NCBI GenBank assembly: GCA_018398765.1 | Contig: JAHBMJ010003540.1 | Span: 1 to 64,000, forward strand | Source: Chromera velia | Lineage: Eukaryota; Sar; Chromeraceae | DNA: 64,000 nt | Direction of reading: 5' to 3' | In this document: one piece after another, positions 48,801 through 59,572 of the stretch | How positions within the stretch are numbered: the stretch's first letter is position 1 | Layout: every line of letters begins with the position of its first letter | The notes under the pieces: model-generated | What the model was told of the DNA's origin: nothing | What the model saw: only the letters and a program-made list of their open reading frames with translations | Databases searched by the model: none | Position numbers and translations under genes: made by a program

Positions 48801-51800
48801 CGGAGGGCAGCAGCATCCGCAGTCAATTCGAGCGACTGCAGCCACTCACGAACTGATGAGACGCCTGTCAGTCAGTCAGTCAACCAGCCAACCAGCGACT
48901 CAGTTACTTAGCGAGTCAGCCGCAACTTCGCGGGCGGAAACTGTCACAAAGATAAAGCGGGTCACAAACAAAAGGCTTCAACTCAGATCAGAGCAGATAG
49001 AAGCTGTTGGGTGAGGGCGTGAGATGGTGTGAGAGGAGTTTCATACTCTAAACGTTCATCTTTTCCTGCGTCTCTGGAGAAACCGTTTTCACCTTTCACT
49101 ATGCTTCATTATTTAACGAGTGTAACTTTGCAGCAGACGTACAGATCAACCGATAAACGAATGGATGAATGGATGAATGAACGAATGAATAGATGAAAGG
49201 ATGCATGGAGGGAGGGATGAATGGATGAATGGGTGCAGTGGTGGAGCATCCGGCAAGGGGGGACCCTTGACGGTGCAGAAGTCCCGAGGAGCCGGTGCAA
49301 CTTTCGGAATCTCGCAGCGAAGTGGGGGTGCGGGTGTCGGTTTCGGACTTGACGGACGGGGACAGCGGGCACAGTCCCCTTCTCGGAATAGGTATCAGGA
49401 AACGACAGACGCACCCGGCACCCCGCAGAATGCAGTCAGTCAGTCTGTCCGTGTACAATTCCCACTGTCTGTTGGGACTTGGCTGTCAATTGATTCTGCG
49501 TCATTTCTGCTGGTACACGGAAGGCGCATGCATTGCAGGTGTCTACTCGTTCGTGTCCGTGTGCTTGCATCTTGTGTATATGACAAACTGTACGCTTGTT
49601 TGCAGATGTCCCGGATGGTGCTGTTCGGGGGACGGAAAGGTTCCTTTATAGGAGAAGGAGACGCCTCATCCCAGCAAGGGGGCGCGCTGAACTCTTCGAT
49701 GACGATGTTCCCTCCAAGACCCCCTCTTCCTCCCCCCAAAATGGCCAATCTCCCCAGAGCCCCTCAGGGGCATCGGGGAGGACAGAAACCAGAAATCGGG
49801 CTTGACACAGACTGGCTACAGTCAATGAGCTCACTTGCACGGAACAAAGCGAACCTATTTCCCGCTGGCAGCGCTCACGCTGAAGGGGCGGGGGTTCAAC
49901 GTGAGGGAGGTCTGAGACAGAGGGAGGCGGGATGGGTTGGGGGAGGCTGGCGAGCGAGGGATTCACCGCCTCGTAGTGAGCGCAAACTCTCCGCGTCGCA
50001 TCATCCGCCCGGAGGCATCTTGGGGGCTTTTGACCGTCTCGAAACCAGAGAAGGGGAAGTGTTTGAGAGAGAAGAAAGTCCGCGGAGGCATGACGCGACG
50101 TCTTCAGGGGACGAAAAATTGGAGCCCGGGGGGTCACAGGCTTACGACACTGCTCGCATGGGCGCCTCTGGCTTGACGATCGACAGATCTTCTCCGTCGA
50201 GGCACGACCCTCTCCATAGAGAGGCGGCTGCAGTAACTGGAGGAACCTTGAATCGAGTCCAAGGGGTAGTCCCAGGGAGGAGGGGTGTCCGTGTGTTCTC
50301 TCCGACCCGCTTCGGGGGACAACAGCGCGGGGCGTGGGCGGGAAAGGGAGAGCAGCAATTAGAATCCCACAGGTCCCTCACCCGTGATCAGTTACCTTCA
50401 TCATGGAAACCCCTGGATGTCGATGCCGGTGGTCCTGACTCCTTCCAAGTAGCAGGGGGGATAGGGCTTGGGGGTGATTCCACACAGACTCCACATGGAT
50501 GGGCCCGCGTGGCTGTGTCGCCTCAGCGACCAGAGGCCGAAAGAAGGGGTCTGTATCTGGAAAGAGAAGGGCCAGGAGGAGGACAGCACACTGCCGACGT
50601 TTCGTTGGAACCTCCAGAGCGTCCCCTCCCCTCCGGAATGTTCAGTCAAGGCACTCACCCTGCAGCACGAAAGAGCCCCTGGACAACAGATCCGGGAACT
50701 CGACGTTCCCCCGGTTCTGCCTCCCTTCTTTCTGGGGGTGGTTGGCGGGGCCTGCAGAGAGATAGAGGTTCTCCTCCAAGACAACAGACAACACCTCAAC
50801 GTGACCGCATAGACTCACCCACCCCAGCGACACAAGGACTTCGGGAGGTAGAGCTACTGCTCAGCCCTCCACATCCAACTTTAAACAGGCTCACCTCTCT
50901 TCACAACTCTCCCCTCGGACCCGCTTCTCCTCAGCGGACTGCGACCCCCCGAAAAGTGCAGCTGGAAGTAGACCTCCCCTCCGATTCGCACAGAGGCAGC
51001 GTTGTCGCTGTCGATCACGGTCTGTCCTCTGATCAGTTTAGACGTGCGTCTGCCGTCCACCAGCGTCGCTCCGTTCTTCTGTCCGACAGAGGGACCCCCA
51101 GTCCCGACAGAGACAGAGGCAGGCTCTCACGGCAGTCGGAAAGGAGGCGACAGACTCAGGAGGTCAAAGTGGGAGTTGACCTCATAGGGGGAAGAAGACG
51201 CACAGATGTGGCGCAAATGACTCTCCAGCAGCTTCAGGAGCACACTGAAAAAAGAGAGCGACAGGGTTGGAATGCAGGTCCCAAGAAACGAAGCATTGAA
51301 CCCGCTCCGGCGCTCCCCGGATTCCTCGGACGTTTTAGCACGGTGCTCAAAAGCCCCTTACCATCAGGCGACGACAGAGGGGCCCCGAGGGCCTCAAGGG
51401 TTGATACAAAGAAGCAACAAGAGACGTCGAAGAGAGCCAGCGACATGTCGCCCATCCTCTTCAACTCAGAAGGCCTTTTCTCCGACCCCTCAACAGGAGG
51501 AGCAGCAGGCGCCATTTCCGGAGGACCGGCCGTCAGTCCAGGGAGGGACGGTCCGCGGAAGTCCCAGAGGTTCCGTGATCCCGATGCTGCGAGTGACTCA
51601 TCGAATAGCCCTCCTTCATCGCCCATGCGAAGAGCTGCTGCACCAACAAGCTCCCCGCAACTTTTGGGCCTTTCAACCCACCCCAAAGGATTTGCCCCGA
51701 CCCAAACGAGGCGCCAGAATCCCTGGGCAAATAAGAGTAAGAAAGGAGGAAGAGCGCAGAAGCTCAATGCGAGCGAAACCTCCTACCCTGCTCAGACAAG

Positions 51801-52230
51801 GAGAGTCACCGTAACTCAAGACCCAGCGGCCGCGAACTCTAGAGCTGTGATTCAACGGCAGGCTTCCGGGTATGGAAGTCTATGGGGTGGGAGGGGAACA
51901 ACGACAGACGGAGAACGCTCTCCCTCGCACTCTCCCACGAGGTCAAGCCGGGGCAGGGGTCATGACTCCGGGTCTTCTCCCGAGAACAGTTCCTTCCCTA
52001 ACACTCCCAGAGGAAGGCGTTTCGCACCCCAGAGGACTCGGTATGTGCGAAGAAGTTTGACACTCCTGGGCCCTTCGGCTGTCCAGATGAGCAATCACCT
52101 TGTTTCCAATTTGGTCAACGCTCTGCAGCAATCCACCGAAAAAGTTGTAAAAGGAATCAAAGAAGGAGCACAGTTTGAAAGAACGTTGGATATACAAGAA
52201 AAACCTTTCTTACCTCCTGTTAAGAGATGA
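28353..52230 (+). CDS. Giant coiled-coil, low-complexity protein, about 39 exons and 4,144 residues
   Basis: Family not recognised. Exons: 28353-29481, 29832-30369, 30634-30817, 31192-32388, 32828-33166, 33367-33417, 33685-33749, 33964-34065, 34323-34383, 34678-34726, 35387-35577, 35852-36250, 36569-36630, 36870-37149, 37470-37624, 38006-38066, 38241-38677, 39008-39282, 39601-39689, 40012-40119, 40730-40774, 41055-41177, 41458-41808, 42079-42300, 42501-42601, 42831-43166, 43345-44386, 44608-44658, 45105-45356, 45769-45867, 45961-46218, 46618-46668, 46977-47411, 47674-47735, 47990-48255, 48460-48497, 48769-48878, 49239-49434, 49606-52230. The sum, 12,435 bases, is a whole number of codons and phases agree at all junctions. 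Ser/Pro-rich ends enclose a middle third (exons 10-33) of helical, charged segments typical of coiled coils, e.g. KLQVLERKLLIAEETM and an Arg/Glu/Ala helix in exon 27. No signal peptide or membrane segment. Weakest points: exon 9, the 37/38 junction and exon 31. A cytoskeletal or scaffold role is only a guess. It could also be two adjacent genes, though no internal stop-plus-promoter break is seen. Confidence 0.65.
31111..31170. repeat. (GTGTGC)n/(GT)n in an intron
   Basis: Dinucleotide-rich stretch directly upstream of the 31192 acceptor of the giant gene. Confidence 0.9.
34155..34186. repeat. (GGAA)n microsatellite in an intron
   Basis: About seven GGAA units in the intron 34066-34322; purine-rich on the sense strand, unlike most introns here. 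Confidence 0.85.
35012..35374. repeat. 33-bp minisatellite, 11 units, inside an intron
   Basis: Eleven head-to-tail copies of a 33-base unit (starts GTTTTGTGTTTTTTATGTCT). The first ten are nearly identical and the last has diverged and runs into the acceptor at 35386. Because 33 is divisible by three, frames on both strands stay open and give 11-residue pseudo-repeats. Confidence 0.95.
37640..37728. repeat. (CT)n(GT)n(GC)n compound microsatellite in an intron
   Basis: Follows the exon ending at 37624 by 15 bases. Confidence 0.95.
39751..39823. repeat. (GT)n(GC)n(GA)n compound microsatellite in an intron
   Basis: Lies in the intron 39690-40011 of the giant gene. Confidence 0.95.
40120..40729 (+). 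other. Unusually purine-rich intron of the giant gene
   Basis: Between 40200 and 40690 the sense strand is A/G-rich, unlike other introns of the gene, which are T/C-rich. A frame after the acceptor-like tttacag at about 40299 encodes a short basic stretch, but no matching donor was found. May hide an extra exon or an inserted sequence. Confidence 0.35.
49158..49233. repeat. (GAAT/GGAT)n degenerate repeat before an acceptor
   Basis: Tandem four-base units with GAATGGAT core run up to the cag at 49238 that is taken as acceptor of exon 38. Confidence 0.8.
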
Positions 52231-52705
52231 CTTTACCTCAGACACTCTTAAATTGCATGTAGCCGATGAGACACAGTAGCCGTGGGCCTTAGTACACAAT
52301 GTGTATTGAAATTTATATCTAAAAATTACATGGCATGCTTAGCAGTGTGATAACACAATTGAATTAACTCTCTAAGATTACTAAAATATATATATATATT
52401 TCTAAACGTCATTTTTAAAAATGTACGTAAGTAGCAAGATATATTATTTTTTTTAAAAAAAAATAATAAAACATCGACATTCAAAAATTGTTGTTTTAGT
52501 GTACATCGAAATTAAAAGGGTTATCATATTTTTATTTTTCATGACTAGTTTCATAACTCTGGTCATTTCAGACTTATCTGTAGATTTCTTCAATAATGGA
52601 TGTTTAGCATTGTTTACTTTATATTTTTATATCTTTGTAGTATGTATTAGTATCTAGATTAGTATTTTATAGTTTGGCCAGAGCCTAAGTGGTGGCTTAC
52701 CGGCT

Positions 52706-52708
<3 letters not shown>

Positions 52709-52737
<29 letters not shown>
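52709..52737. repeat. (AATC)n microsatellite, left
   Basis: About seven units; a second array of the same unit lies at 52836-52863. Confidence 0.95.
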
Positions 52738-52738
<1 letters not shown>

Positions 52739-52835
52739 ACGCTATCGGCGTCAGCCGATCATTTGATGTCTCATCATCTCGCCCTGCTAGCTCTGGCGAC
52801 AGATAGACATGGCAGGAAGGCCCTAGGGCGGAACA

Positions 52836-52863
52836 TATCAATCAATCAATCAATCAATCAATC
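52836..52863. repeat. (AATC)n microsatellite, right
   Basis: About seven units of the same four-base word in the same phase orientation as the left array, about 100 bases away; the pair could derive from one duplicated segment. Confidence 0.95.
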
Positions 52864-53333
52864 TTCTGTAAATTCAAATTTAGCAAAGATCCTAGCTAGA
52901 ATCCTAGCACAGATCGACATGCAGCGCAAATTGAATTAATCAAATCTTTTAAAGCTCTTCCAAAATTCTGTTATAATTTTTAAATATTTTTTTTAAAAAA
53001 ATTTCCTTGCACATAAGAAAACAGAGACCGATGTAGGAGACCGATAGAAAAACATATAACCTACAAAATAAACAACATCTGTTTGTAGTCATTCAACTGT
53101 AATTGTTACATAAAAAATCAGTCAACAAACTAATGAATAAACAACCGCTATTTACACGTTTTACAAAAATTAACAGATCTATAAACAACATGCAGTACAA
53201 CTAGATGTATAAACAGATGGAAATCAGTAAAGTGCTGCTCAAAAATATAAAACCGCATACAAAAATTGAAATTTTTACATTCAGCGAAGCGTTGACTGAA
53301 GGTTTGCTACGCTCAGTCTGAAATATCCACCAA

Positions 53334-56300
53334 TCATCTGCTAGTCCCTCTCCGACCACCAGCCCAAGAATCTTCCCTGGAGAGACGGGAAGGCTGTTGA
53401 CTAGAAGACTGTGAGGCAACTGGAGAATGGATTGGCGCAGAAGCTCCACCAGGCAGAAGCAAGACTGGAGGGGGTGGAGGGAGACGACGAGGCTCACGTT
53501 CACCCTCTCGGGACCCCGGCCTGGGCGCAGGACCCCGATCTCGGTCCCTCTCCCTCTCCCAATCTCTCTCTCGGTCTCTGTCTCCCCATCCACCCGCGCC
53601 TGCGCCCCCCCCCCACTCCAGGTCTCTGTCTCTTTCTCGTTGTGGTCTTTCGGGAACCCTTCCCACGGGGGGCATCTCTCGGGGGGGCCGTGCAGGCCTC
53701 CTCTCACTGTCCGGCAGCTCCCCCTCCTCCAATCCCCAATTCTGGGCACTTCTACGACCCCCAACGGGACCCACGTGATCCAACAAAGCAGAGGAACCCC
53801 CCGCAGGGTCCATGCGGCCCCTCGGGGAAGGAGACGACGACCTCCTGCTGAAACCTCTCTGGAGGGATGCCGGCGGGCCCCCCCGATTTCTCTCGGCAGC
53901 CCAAGAGGGCGGGGGACTCAGACGGTCCCTGTCTCGTTCTCTCTCTATGTCCCTGTCCCTCTCCCTCCCCTTCTCATTCCCCCCCCGAACCCCCCCCCTC
54001 TCTCTATCCCTGTCCCATCCCATGGGCTGCAGGGCGTTACCCCTCAGGCTCTGCTGTCTTGAAAGCGCATTCGAAGACTGAGGGGAGTCAAGGTCAGACA
54101 TTCGGACCCCTCCTCTGTCCCTGTCCCTCTCGACAAGGGCCCCGGCATTCGAGGCCTCTATGTCTCTGTCGCGGGCCCTCTCCGAGGAGGGACCCGGGCG
54201 ACCAACGGCAGGAGGGGGGCCCGAAGTAAACCCAGAGGGAGCAGGGGCGAATCCTGAAGAGCGTGGAGGGCTCGCAATGCGGGAATGGGAAGTCGGAGAC
54301 GTCCTCAGCTCTGCTGTTCCGGACCTCCCACCCATTTCCGGACCTACACCCCAGCCCCGAGATGGTGCGGAGGCGAATGTGTTTGGAAAGGGGGGCGGGG
54401 GGACAGACATTCCCTCGCTGCCGGTAAGGGGCCCTGTTTCGGGTGGGTGCCTTGCAAAAGTCAGGCCAGGAGAAGAATCTGGCCGTCGGGAAATTCGAGA
54501 GACTGACGACTTTGCTTCTGAGATGGCGGAAATGGGAGACAAAAGGGACGGATGAGTAGTCTCTCGGGCCCCGGCAGCAGCTGCTGAAAGGGCCCCTGGA
54601 GGTGGCAGCTCTCTCCCTACTCCCGATTGCTGCGGTAGGAAAGGATCCCCTAGGTGCCCTCGAGAAAGTCCGGGGCTCTTGGGGGGGCTGCTGCCTGCGT
54701 GCTGTCTTTGTGGACTGCCCGTCACACCACCAGATGCAACCCCCGCCCCCCTTGCCTGTGCGTCCAGGCCCACAGGGAGGCGAGCGGAGAAAGATCTCTC
54801 CGGGGATGCCGGGGGGCGTATGACCACGGGTGCAGGGAAGGAAATCGAACGACCGGGAGAGGGAGGGAGCGCTCCCTGTTGCTGCTGCTGTCCTGCTGAG
54901 TGAACAGAAAGCGGAGCCGGCCGGTGGGGGTGTTGATTCGCCAAGGCGTGGCGGCCTTGCGGCGGTCCGTTAGTAAACCCCACCGGGGCCTGAGGGGGGC
55001 GAATGTGCTGAGGAGACTGACTTCCATTTCCCTGCTGCTGCATCAATCGGTTGAAGGGAGGCGGCATGGCGGCAGCATCTGGAGAGCCCCCGGGAGACAA
55101 GTGGGAGGAGAGAAAAGGACGGGCGGGCGGAACGGCGGCAACAGAAGCAGCGGGGGCAAGAGAAGGCTGAGTGAAGCCGGAAGAGAATGCAGATGCCGTT
55201 TGTGCTGCGGGAGGTGCAGTTTCTGTTGCTTTCGGAAGAGCAACCGCACGCCTCTTCTTTTGAGGCAACAAGAAATCATCTGGGGCTTCCGCATCTTCCT
55301 TCTTTCCTTTCTTAGCTTCGTCAGAGGTTTTCCTCGGCTGCGGCCTCTTCTTCTGTGGAAGTGCTTCGTCGTCGTCATCCGCCGCCCCATCAGATGCCTT
55401 CTCTTCTGCTTTTGGGTGAGAGGCCAAGAAAGCCTCTCCAGAGGCCTTCGAGGAAGAAGCACTGGTGGATTTTCGTTTTTCCTTTTCCTTCTCTTTTCGG
55501 GGTTTCTTGGAGACACTCTCTAACTGAGGGGACGCAATGGGTGCTGAGGGAGGTGTGGTGTCATGGGAGTGCTTGTCTTTCTTCTTCTTGTGCACTTTGT
55601 CCTTTTTCTCCTTCTTTTTCTTGTCTTTCTTCTCATCGACTGCTGCCACCTCTGCCGCTGCTGGTGGAAGCTGCTCCGAAGGACCAGCCTCCCCATCCTC
55701 CTCATCAGGCTCATCCTCGTCCTCTTGTATTGGGGACAAGCCGAGGGCCCGCAGGGAGGCAGGGGAAGCCGACGGAGTGATCTTCTCAAGAGGAGGACTC
55801 TTGGGGGGGGGAGGGGAGGCGGGAGAAGGTGGAGCCGGAGAGGTAGACTTTCTTTTTCCCTTTCCACCTCTCACCTGTTCGCGTTTCTTGCTGCTCTCTG
55901 CCTCGGCCTTTCGGGACCGACTCTTTTCTTTCGCGTGCTCGTTTGCCTCTTTCCCCTTCCGCTGCTGACTTCCACGGCTTTTCTCCCTCTGCTCCTTGTC
56001 TTCCTCGTCCTCTTCCTCAGCAGAGGCTTTCTGCTTCTTTCGGGATTTTGTTTCCTTCGCCTTTTCTTTTGGAGGAGAGACACTTGACTTGACGTCCTTC
56101 ACCCCACTGGGCTTTCTTCCTTTTCTCTTACCACCTTTGTCTCCCTCCTCATCTTCCTCGTCTGAGTCAGCACTCGATGGAGACGACAGAGGGGACAATT
56201 CGGGAAATTTTGGCCCGGCGGGCGGAAGCTGTGGAGTCGCAGGAGCAGCAGAGGCAGACGCAGAAGCCTCGTTGTCAGCCTCCTTCTCAGCTTCCGAGCT

Positions 56301-59183
56301 GGAGCTACCGGAACCCCTCCGGTTTTTCAACCTCCCCCTTTTCTTCTTTTCTGAAGGACCTGGCTGTGCGGATGCTTTGCGGGAATCTGAACGACTAACG
56401 GAAGGCTTGGGGGATGGGGGGGGAGCGGCAGCGGATTTTTCTTCCTCGTCATCGTCACTTTTTCCTCTGTCCGCTGAAGCCTTGTCAGCCGTCTTTGGCT
56501 CTTTCTCTTCTCTTCCCCTTTTCTTCTCTGTCTTCTGGGGTTTTCCCTTGGCAGGTTTCTTTGTTTTCCTCTCCTCCTCCTGCTCTTCCTTTGAAGGTGT
56601 CGAAGCGCCTTCCTGAGCTTTCGACTCACGAGAACGTTTGACCCCTCTTTTCTCGTCCTTTTCTAGCTCGTCACTTTTCTCTTTCCCCTTCGCTTTCTCT
56701 TTCACGGCAGAGGCGGGAGGAGCGGCGGAGGCAGAGGCAGAGGAGGAAGAGGAAGAAGCAGATGGATTCTCGCTCTCTGCATCCTCAGGAATGTCCTCTG
56801 CTGCATTCCTCTTCCCTTCCTTCTTCTTCTCCTTCCCCTTCTCCTTCCTCGGGCTCTCAGGGGGAGGGAGCTCTGGGGCGGTCTCTGCCCTGCCCCTCTT
56901 TTTTCCCGAAGGACCGGGGGGGCCCTTTGCCTTTGGTGACACCGAAGAATCAGCGACAGAGGAAGAGACGACACGCTTGCCACCTCTGGAGGGAGAGGGA
57001 GAGGGAGACTGAGCACCCTCCTTTTTCTTGTTCTTCGTATCCCCTGCTGCCGCCGATGGACGTCCCTTTTTTCCCTTTCCCTTCCCCCTTTCCTCTTCTT
57101 CTTTCTCCTGCTCGTCCTCTTGCTCTTCTTTCGCTTCCCCAGACCCCTCTCTCTCCTCCTCCTCGTCATCGAACAATCCCTTCTCACCCCCCATCGGCTC
57201 ATCAGCTGTCCCGGGTCCGTCGTCCTCTTGAAGACGCTCGAGGGGCACGTGCTTCGGCTCGCCCCCTCCATCTTCCTGAGGCATCAACGGCCGGGCTGCC
57301 GGTGATGCTTGAGGGGAAGAGAGCGGAGGGCGGTCTGCCGTCTCCTTTTTCTGGTCTGCTACGGATGAGGAGGACATACGATCTGCCCCAGAGAGCGCAA
57401 GGCCGGATGCTAAAGCAGAGGCAGAGGAGGCCGGCGCAGATTCGGCGGCAGACATCTTTCTTTGATGTTCTCTTTGGAGTCTCTCCAACTGTTGTCTCTG
57501 CTTTTCAATCAAATCCTCCTGCTGCTTTCTCTTTTTCTCTTCTCTTTTCTGCTTGCGCAGTTCTTTTGCTTGTTTCTCCTGTTCCTCTGCCTCCTTCTTC
57601 TCCCTGTTCTTCCGAACACGCTCCTCTTCCTGCCGAACAGCCTCAGCCTTCTTGTCAGCTGCCTCTTTCTCTGCCGCCTGTGCACGGAGACGGTCCTGTC
57701 GCTCTTCCAAACGGTGGCAGTAACCGGAGAGAACGTCTTCCGAAGACTCTCCACGTGCATCTGCCTCTACGGCAAATACGCGAAGGAACGGAAGCGACAC
57801 TCCGCCCTCTACCGTGGTGTGATACTCACGGTAGAAGGGGGAAGAGGGCTCAGGGTCGAGGAGCGCTTCAGGGGAGGGGCCGTCACCCCCCGCGTCCCCC
57901 TGCTGAGTCTCCGCATCCGAGAGGTCCATCACCCTTTTCAGGGGCCTCCCTCTTTTGTCTTTCTGCATGCACGCATGTACACACGTACGCAGACGATCGG
58001 ATACAATCTTCAGTGCATTATGACAAACTACAGGTGCCTGTTTCGGCCAGCAATCACTCAAAGAGGGACAGACAGATAGACATGTTGGATTCTTCTTGGC
58101 ACAGAGACGAGGGATACACACTTTGGACCCAGCATGTTCCCTGTGCCACTTTCTTCAATTTGTGATTCCGCCAGTCAACTTTGGACTCACCTTACGGCCA
58201 GTGCCCCCCCGGCCCTCCACAGGCGACCTCCCATCGCCGGCCCCCGCGTCTCTCTCGTGTGGGTTCTCCAAAACAGAGGATCGGATGGATCCGGCCTTCT
58301 GTCGCAGAAAACCTTCCAGGGTCTCCATAGCCGCCCTCTGCAAAGGAAGAGGAACGGGAGGGGTGCACGTGGGAGAAAAAGTGACTACGCGTAACACCAG
58401 ATTCGGAAACAATCATCGCAAAGTGGCGCTGAGAAAGGGGAGCAGTGAAGATGAGGAGAAGGCGGATGGGGCTGGGAACGGCAAAGCAGGAAGAGGGGGA
58501 AGAAACTGGAGGGACTGACCGAAGTGCCGCCTGTACCGTTCAAGCCGTCACCGCTCTCAGCAGCGGCCCTCTCTCGTTCCCTCTCGCTCTCCCGTTCTGC
58601 CTCCCTCTGGGCCCGCCGCTGTTGTGCCTTCTCCCTCTCTCTCTCCCTCTCTACCTGCCGCTTTGATTGCTGCTGTGCTTGCGGCTGCGACGGAGGGGAA
58701 GAGGCGGACGGCGACATCTCCTGTGCACCACTTAAGAACGTGGCCTTCCTTCCCCTCTCTGCCCTCTCCGCGAAGGCGTCCCTGATGGTTCTGAGTCTTT
58801 CCTTGAAGGTCGAGGCCTCCTGACGGAGGGGAGGGATGAAGGGCTCCTCAGGGGGGGCGTCTGGGGACCGTTCGGCAGAGAGAAGGGATTCAACCTCGGG
58901 AGATGCGACAGGATAACTCTGCAACATCCCAGCCACAAGAAAGGCATTCAGACGCGCATTCAGAAATCGTTCATCTATCAAATTAGAACGGACATGCCTC
59001 TACGCTGCCCGTGGGTCGAACAAGATATGTGAATTAGGTGAAGCGAAGAAAAGAATGAAAAAGAGAGGGGCAGAAATGCGGCCTTCAAAGGAGAGAAACC
59101 TGACCTCAAATTCGAATTTCGCAAAGACAGTGTCCTCGTCCGTTCTACCTTCTCCTCTCTTCCACCGTAAATAGTTTCGATAC
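53334..59183 (-). CDS. Large Lys/Glu/Ser-rich, probably nuclear protein; first exon unresolved
   Basis: Family not recognised. Minus-strand exons, 5' to 3': 59183-59105, 58999-58520, 58337-58191, 57962-53334 (stop at 53334); phases agree. The N-terminal part (exons 1-2) is folded-looking, with the words FAKFEFERHVRSNLIDERF and LNARLNAFLVAGMLQS, then an Arg/Glu-rich coiled coil. The 1,542-codon last exon starts with a helical Arg/Lys/Glu segment (about 100 residues, many KRK/REEKKRK words). Then come long Lys/Glu/Ser-rich and Pro-rich low-complexity blocks, and a C-terminal part with many R-D-R-D/R-E-R-D dipeptides like splicing-factor tails. Many basic clusters could act as nuclear signals. 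The start codon is missing: exon 59183-59105 needs a phase-2 exon upstream in the 390 bases before the next gene. ATG 59580 with a donor after about 26 bases would fit but overlaps that gene's last codons. Confidence 0.7.
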
Positions 59184-59572
59184 CTGCAGGCACGTCGTTC
59201 AACAAACCAGTCAGAAAGAAAGTCAGCAAGTGAGAAAGAACAAGTGCACAAAAAGGCAGAGGACTAAGAAGAAGCCCTACACGTACACCAAATGTGCTCG
59301 AGTCAACTTCGATTGAAGTGACGAGAAACGGAGAAAATAGGACACAATTTGCAAATCGGCAAGCACTCGATTTAAGGACAGTCCGAAGAATCGACCGGCC
59401 GGGTGCGATCTTCATAGACCAGTGGCGAAACAAAGGTGGAACAAAGTACTCTCACGCAGTCTGATTGAAGCTTTCTTCCCTAAGATAGAGACAGAGAGAG
59501 GTGCACAAAAGCAAGCACGCACTGACACACAGCGTCAGTGGTTTCTCTTTACACCAACTTCTTTCGGCCCAT

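Larger units (their letters stand above)
52231..53333. other. AT-rich intergenic region between two convergent genes
   Basis: Very AT-rich, with A/T homopolymers and a (TA)n near 52387. Contains two (AATC)n arrays and the perfect hairpin ATCGGC-gtca-GCCGAT at 52744-52759 between them. No coding signal. It must hold the 3' ends of the giant gene (plus) and of the next gene (minus). Confidence 0.6.

Noticed and set aside
49201-52230. A single uninterrupted 1,009-residue frame as an independent gene
   Set aside because: It includes a retained intron (49435-49605) with consensus ends, and an acceptor at 49238 links it to the upstream exons of the giant gene.
53427-58165. Many plus-strand frames rich in Ser/Pro/Leu/Phe
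   Set aside because: Shadows of the long Lys/Glu/Ser-rich minus-strand exon.
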